Shown here in pieces: positions 61,569 to 64,000 of a DNA stretch of 64,000 nucleotides. The first letter of the stretch is position 1. Each line of letters begins with the position of its first letter. Both the position numbers and the translations under genes were made by a program. The notes below the pieces were generated by a model. It saw only the letters and a list, made by a program, of their open reading frames with translations, was not told the origin of the DNA and searched no databases. The stretch is from Streptomyces sp. NBC_00341 (GTDB lineage Bacteria > Actinomycetota > Actinomycetes > Streptomycetales > Streptomycetaceae), in contig NZ_CP108002.1 of assembly GCF_041435055.1 (NCBI RefSeq), forward strand, positions 7,564,001 through 7,628,000, given 5' to 3'.

Positions 61569-61593
61569 CGGCCGCGAGGGCGCCTCGCGGCCG
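61569..61593. terminator. GC-rich bidirectional terminator hairpin
   Basis: CGGCCGCGAGG-GCG-CCTCGCGGCCG is a perfect 11-bp stem with a 3-base loop, starting right after the transporter stop codon and facing the convergent fdhD gene. It lacks a T tract, as is common in Streptomyces. Confidence 0.7.
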
Positions 61594-61608
61594 GGCGGCG
61601 GAGGCGCC

Positions 61609-62463
61609 TCAGCCCCGGCCGGCCTCGGTATCCGCCTCCAGGGCGATGCGGTGCTCACCCGCGTACACGTTCATGGAAGGCCCCCGCAGGAAGCCGACCA
61701 GGGTCAGACCGGTCTCCGCCGCCAGGTCGACGGCGAGGGAGGACGGCGCGGAGACGGCCGCCAGCATCGGGATGCCGGCCATCACCGCCTTCTGCGCCAG
61801 CTCGAACGAGGCCCGGCCGGAGACCAGCAGGATCGACCGGGACAGCGGCAGCCGGTGGTCGGTGAGGGCTCGCCCGACCAGCTTGTCGACCGCGTTGTGC
61901 CGCCCCACGTCCTCCCGTATGTCCATCAGCTCGCCCGTCTCGGAGAACAGCGCCGCCGCGTGCAGGCCCCCGGTCCGGTCGAACACCTGCTGCGAGGCGC
62001 GCAGCAGGTCGGGGAGGGCGGACAGCAGCGCGGGCTCCACCCGGAGCGGGGGAGTGTCGGCGACGGGGTGCCGGGTCGTGGTGCGGACCGCGTCCAGACT
62101 GGCCTTCCCGCACAGCCCGCAGGACGACGTCGTGTAGACGTTGCGCTCCAGCGTGATGTCCGGGACCACGACACCGGGCGCGAGCCGCACGTCCACCACG
62201 TTGTACGTGTTGACCCCGTCGGCCGTCGCCCCGGCGCAGTACACGATCGACTGCACCTCGTGGCCCTCACCGATCACGCCCTCGCTCACCAGGAAGCCCG
62301 CCGCCAGCGCGAAGTCGTCGCCCGGGGTGCGCATCGTGATGGCGAGCGGCTTGCCGTTCAGCCGGATCTCCAGCGGTTCCTCCGCGACGAGCGTGTCGGG
62401 GCGGGTGGACACGGCCCCGTCCCGGATACGGATGGTGCGGCGGCGCTCGGTGACCCGTCCCAT
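61609..62463 (-). CDS. fdhD: Formate dehydrogenase accessory sulfurtransferase FdhD
   Basis: A 284-residue protein that transfers sulfur from a cysteine desulfurase to the molybdenum cofactor of formate dehydrogenase. The conserved SSCGLCGK motif supplies the redox cysteines; EPLEIRLNGKPLAITMRTPG and EDVGRHNAVDKLVGRAL are the cofactor-binding and family blocks. It has no formate dehydrogenase next to it here; in Streptomyces the two are often near each other, so the enzyme must be encoded elsewhere. Confidence 0.93.
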   Translation of the reverse strand: MGRVTERRRTIRIRDGAVSTRPDTLVAEEPLEIRLNGKPLAITMRTPGDDFALAAGFLVSEGVIGEGHEVQSIVYCAGATADGVNTYNVVDVRLAPGVVVPDITLERNVYTTSSCGLCGKASLDAVRTTTRHPVADTPPLRVEPALLSALPDLLRASQQVFDRTGGLHAAALFSETGELMDIREDVGRHNAVDKLVGRALTDHRLPLSRSILLVSGRASFELAQKAVMAGIPMLAAVSAPSSLAVDLAAETGLTLVGFLRGPSMNVYAGEHRIALEADTEAGRG

Positions 62464-62780
62464 GACAGCCAGACCCGATTTCTGTACGTGGTGGAAGCCG
62501 AAGCGGCCCTTGGTGCGGAGGTTGCCCGTCGGGCACCGGCTGCGTCGAGGTGACCCCCACGGTCTCATTCTGCTGCACGTGCGGGGTGACACCGATGATG
62601 GTCCCGGAGTGCGCGCCGGGAGACAGAAATATTGTCTACAGTATGCGGTCCGCCGCGCAGAGGCTGTTGTCAAGCCTCCAATCGTTGAGCGGTAATCCTG
62701 TGGGATCACGTGCCTCTGTACCGGTCAGTAGCGACCAAGACTGGATGGTTCCTGCCATATGTAGCGAGGGGAACCTGAAT
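62464..62780. other. 317-bp intergenic region between fdhD and the KAS III gene
   Basis: No gene. It includes an AT-rich patch (62621-62644) with AGACA/TGTCT arms and a GntR-like box (next entry). The rest, 62645-62780, is unusually AT-rich for this genome and contains the leader of the KAS III gene. Confidence 0.5.
62621..62644. promoter_or_regulatory. GntR/FadR-type operator candidate
   Basis: The core TTGTCTACA (62632-62640) resembles FadR-subfamily boxes of the form TNGTNNNACNA, with AGACA seven bases before TGTCT. It lies between fdhD and the KAS III gene, and a GntR regulator is encoded just after that gene. Confidence 0.45.
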
Positions 62781-63731
62781 ATGACCGGCTCACGTGTCGT
62801 GGCGCTCGGCCACTATCAGCCCGCCAAGGTGCTCACCAACCATGACCTCGCGGCCATGGTCGACACCAGTGACGAGTGGATCACCAGCCGCGTCGGCATC
62901 AAGACCCGTCACCTCGGCGGCCCCGAAGAGCCGGTGGACGAGCTGGCCGCGCACGCGGCGGCCAAGGCGCTCGCCGCTGCCGGGCTCCAGCCCTCGGCCA
63001 TCGATCTGGTTCTGGTCGCCACCTCCACCGCGATCGACCGGTCACCGAGCATGTCGGCCAGGGTCGCCGCCCGCCTCGGCATGACGTCGCCCGCGGTGAT
63101 GGACATCAACGTGGTCTGTTCCGGTTTCACCCACGCCCTCGCCACCGCCGACCACGCCGTACGCGCGGGGGCGGCCACCCGCGCGCTGGTGATCGGCGCC
63201 GACAAGATGGGCGACATCGTCGACTGGACCGACCGCTCCAGCTGCGTGCTGATGGGGGACGGCGCCGGGGCCGCAGTGGTGGTCGCGGACTCCGGCTCGG
63301 CCGCCCGGCCGGGGATCGGGCCGGTGCTGTGGGGCTCCGTGCCCGGTATGGGGGACGCGGTACGGATCGAGGGGACGCCGCCGCGCTTCGCCCAGGAGGG
63401 CCAGTCGGTCTACCGCTGGGCGACCACCCAGCTGCCGCCCATCGCGCGCAAGGTGTGCGAGAAGGCCGGACTCACCCCGGAGGACCTCGCCGCGGTGGTG
63501 CTGCACCAGGCCAACCTGCGGATCATCGAACCGGTCGCCAGGAAGATCGGCGCGGTCAACGCGGTCATCGCCAGGGACGTGGTGGATTCCGGCAACACGT
63601 CCGCCGCCTCCATCCCGATGGCCCTGTCCAAGCTGGTGGAACGGGGCGAGGTGGCGGCCGGGGCTCCGGCGCTGCTCTTCGGCTTCGGCGGGAACCTCAG
63701 TTACGCGGGTCAGGTGATCCGCTGTCCCTGA
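62781..63731 (+). CDS. Beta-ketoacyl-ACP synthase III (FabH-like)
   Basis: A 316-residue KAS III enzyme, which condenses an acyl-CoA starter with malonyl-ACP. The triad is Cys113 (INVVCSGFTHA), His242 (VVLHQANLRI) and Asn272 (SGNTSAAS). It begins MTGSRVVALGHYQP with GAGGG upstream. No acyl carrier protein or FabD/FabF neighbours are present, so it is not the housekeeping cluster; it may be an additional FabH supplying branched or unusual starters. A GntR operator candidate lies upstream and a GntR gene starts 72 bases downstream. Confidence 0.9.
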   Translation: MTGSRVVALGHYQPAKVLTNHDLAAMVDTSDEWITSRVGIKTRHLGGPEEPVDELAAHAAAKALAAAGLQPSAIDLVLVATSTAIDRSPSMSARVAARLGMTSPAVMDINVVCSGFTHALATADHAVRAGAATRALVIGADKMGDIVDWTDRSSCVLMGDGAGAAVVVADSGSAARPGIGPVLWGSVPGMGDAVRIEGTPPRFAQEGQSVYRWATTQLPPIARKVCEKAGLTPEDLAAVVLHQANLRIIEPVARKIGAVNAVIARDVVDSGNTSAASIPMALSKLVERGEVAAGAPALLFGFGGNLSYAGQVIRCP

Positions 63732-63803
63732 GGGGGCAATGGTGCTCGGTAGGCTGTAGACGGCAGGCAATCGCTCGTTGCTCGTTGCTCGGAGGGGACC
63801 GCA

Positions 63804-64000
63804 GTGTCGTCCGCAGGACTGCCGCCAGGGACCGTGCCGAAGCTGGAACGACCCGGTCCGCTGCGTGAGCAGGTGTACGGGACACTGCTCGAACTCATCG
63901 CCACCCGTGCGCTCCGCCCCGGCCGGCACCTGGTCGAGAGCGAACTGGCCGGCCGCCTCGGGGTATCCCGGCAGCCGGTGCGCGAGGCCCTGCAGCGGCT
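63804..64000 (+). CDS. GntR-family transcriptional regulator (3'-truncated by window)
   Basis: The first 65 residues are visible. The winged HTH is complete: GPLREQVYGTLLELIATRAL, RPGRHLVESELAGRLGVSRQ, PVREALQRL. The spacing fits the FadR/VanR subfamily. GTG 63804 has GGAGG 8 bases upstream. The effector domain is beyond the window. Position suggests control of the KAS III gene and of the box at 62621-62644. Confidence 0.88.
   Translation, partial: MSSAGLPPGTVPKLERPGPLREQVYGTLLELIATRALRPGRHLVESELAGRLGVSRQPVREALQR

Noticed and set aside
62781..63731. Type II polyketide or fatty-acid cluster around the KAS III gene
   Set aside because: No acyl carrier protein, KAS I/II, malonyl transferase or ketoreductase is adjacent.

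Overview
The window is very GC-rich actinobacterial chromosome, almost certainly Streptomyces. Genes are densely packed, third codon positions are strongly GC-biased, GTG and TTG starts are common, and the families are typical of the genus: a SpoIIE/anti-sigma fusion, a short MreB-like actin, a fused SecDF paralogue, AfsR-like and LacI/IclR/LysR/TetR regulators, and DrrAB-type transporters. I see no rRNA, tRNA or CRISPR array and no complete biosynthetic gene cluster. It looks like an accessory but long-resident part of the chromosome.

Layout. 0-4.5 kb: the end of a PP2C/ATPase stress-signalling protein, a methyltransferase, a divergent LysR/aldo-keto reductase pair and a DinB-like protein. 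4.6-9.7 kb: a tight operon of four unrelated peptidases (M55, M20, S9, S66). 9.8-14 kb: small membrane protein, acetyltransferase, a MerR regulator divergent from a two-domain alpha/beta hydrolase, family-5 uracil-DNA glycosylase. 14-20 kb: a stress-type patch (DJ-1/PfpI, Lys-rich protein, HhH nuclease, catalase behind a sigma-B-like promoter, aldo-keto reductase) containing two decayed genes, an antiporter tail and an arginase tail. 20-29.8 kb: DUF5107/TPR protein, methyltransferase, PAP2-lipid kinase fusion, IclR/SMP-30 operon, an aminotransferase-fold protein without its lysine, DedA plus metallo-hydrolase. 30-35.6 kb: orphan resolvase-like domain, membrane phosphodiesterase, LacI regulator, DUF305 lipoprotein and a secreted DUF1996 protein whose promoter carries palindromic operators.

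35.7-37.0 kb: a complete IS110-family element inserted immediately upstream of an NAD-dependent DNA ligase gene. Its 5' noncoding region folds into hairpins. One loop repeats a sequence from the opposite end of the element, and another stretch matches the reconstructed insertion site, as expected of an RNA guide (bridge RNA). This is the most interesting feature of the window.

37-43.2 kb: NAD+ DNA ligase, then a MreB-like actin, a translationally coupled low-complexity membrane protein and a fused SecDF. 43-52 kb: membrane protein, XRE regulator, pterin dehydratase, LysR, a 1,068-residue AfsR-like ATPase regulator, and a DrrAB/DoxX/TetR cassette with tandem operators. 52-64 kb: methyltransferases (one with a His-rich tail), NmrA-like and AraC proteins, aldo-keto reductase, fatty-acyl-CoA ligase, LysR/SBF transporter pair, fdhD, a KAS III enzyme and the start of a GntR regulator.

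Many regulators and stand-alone genes have a TAnnnT box 5-8 bases before the start codon and no Shine-Dalgarno sequence, so leaderless transcription appears frequent here. All functions are inferred from sequence motifs read by eye; no database search was run.
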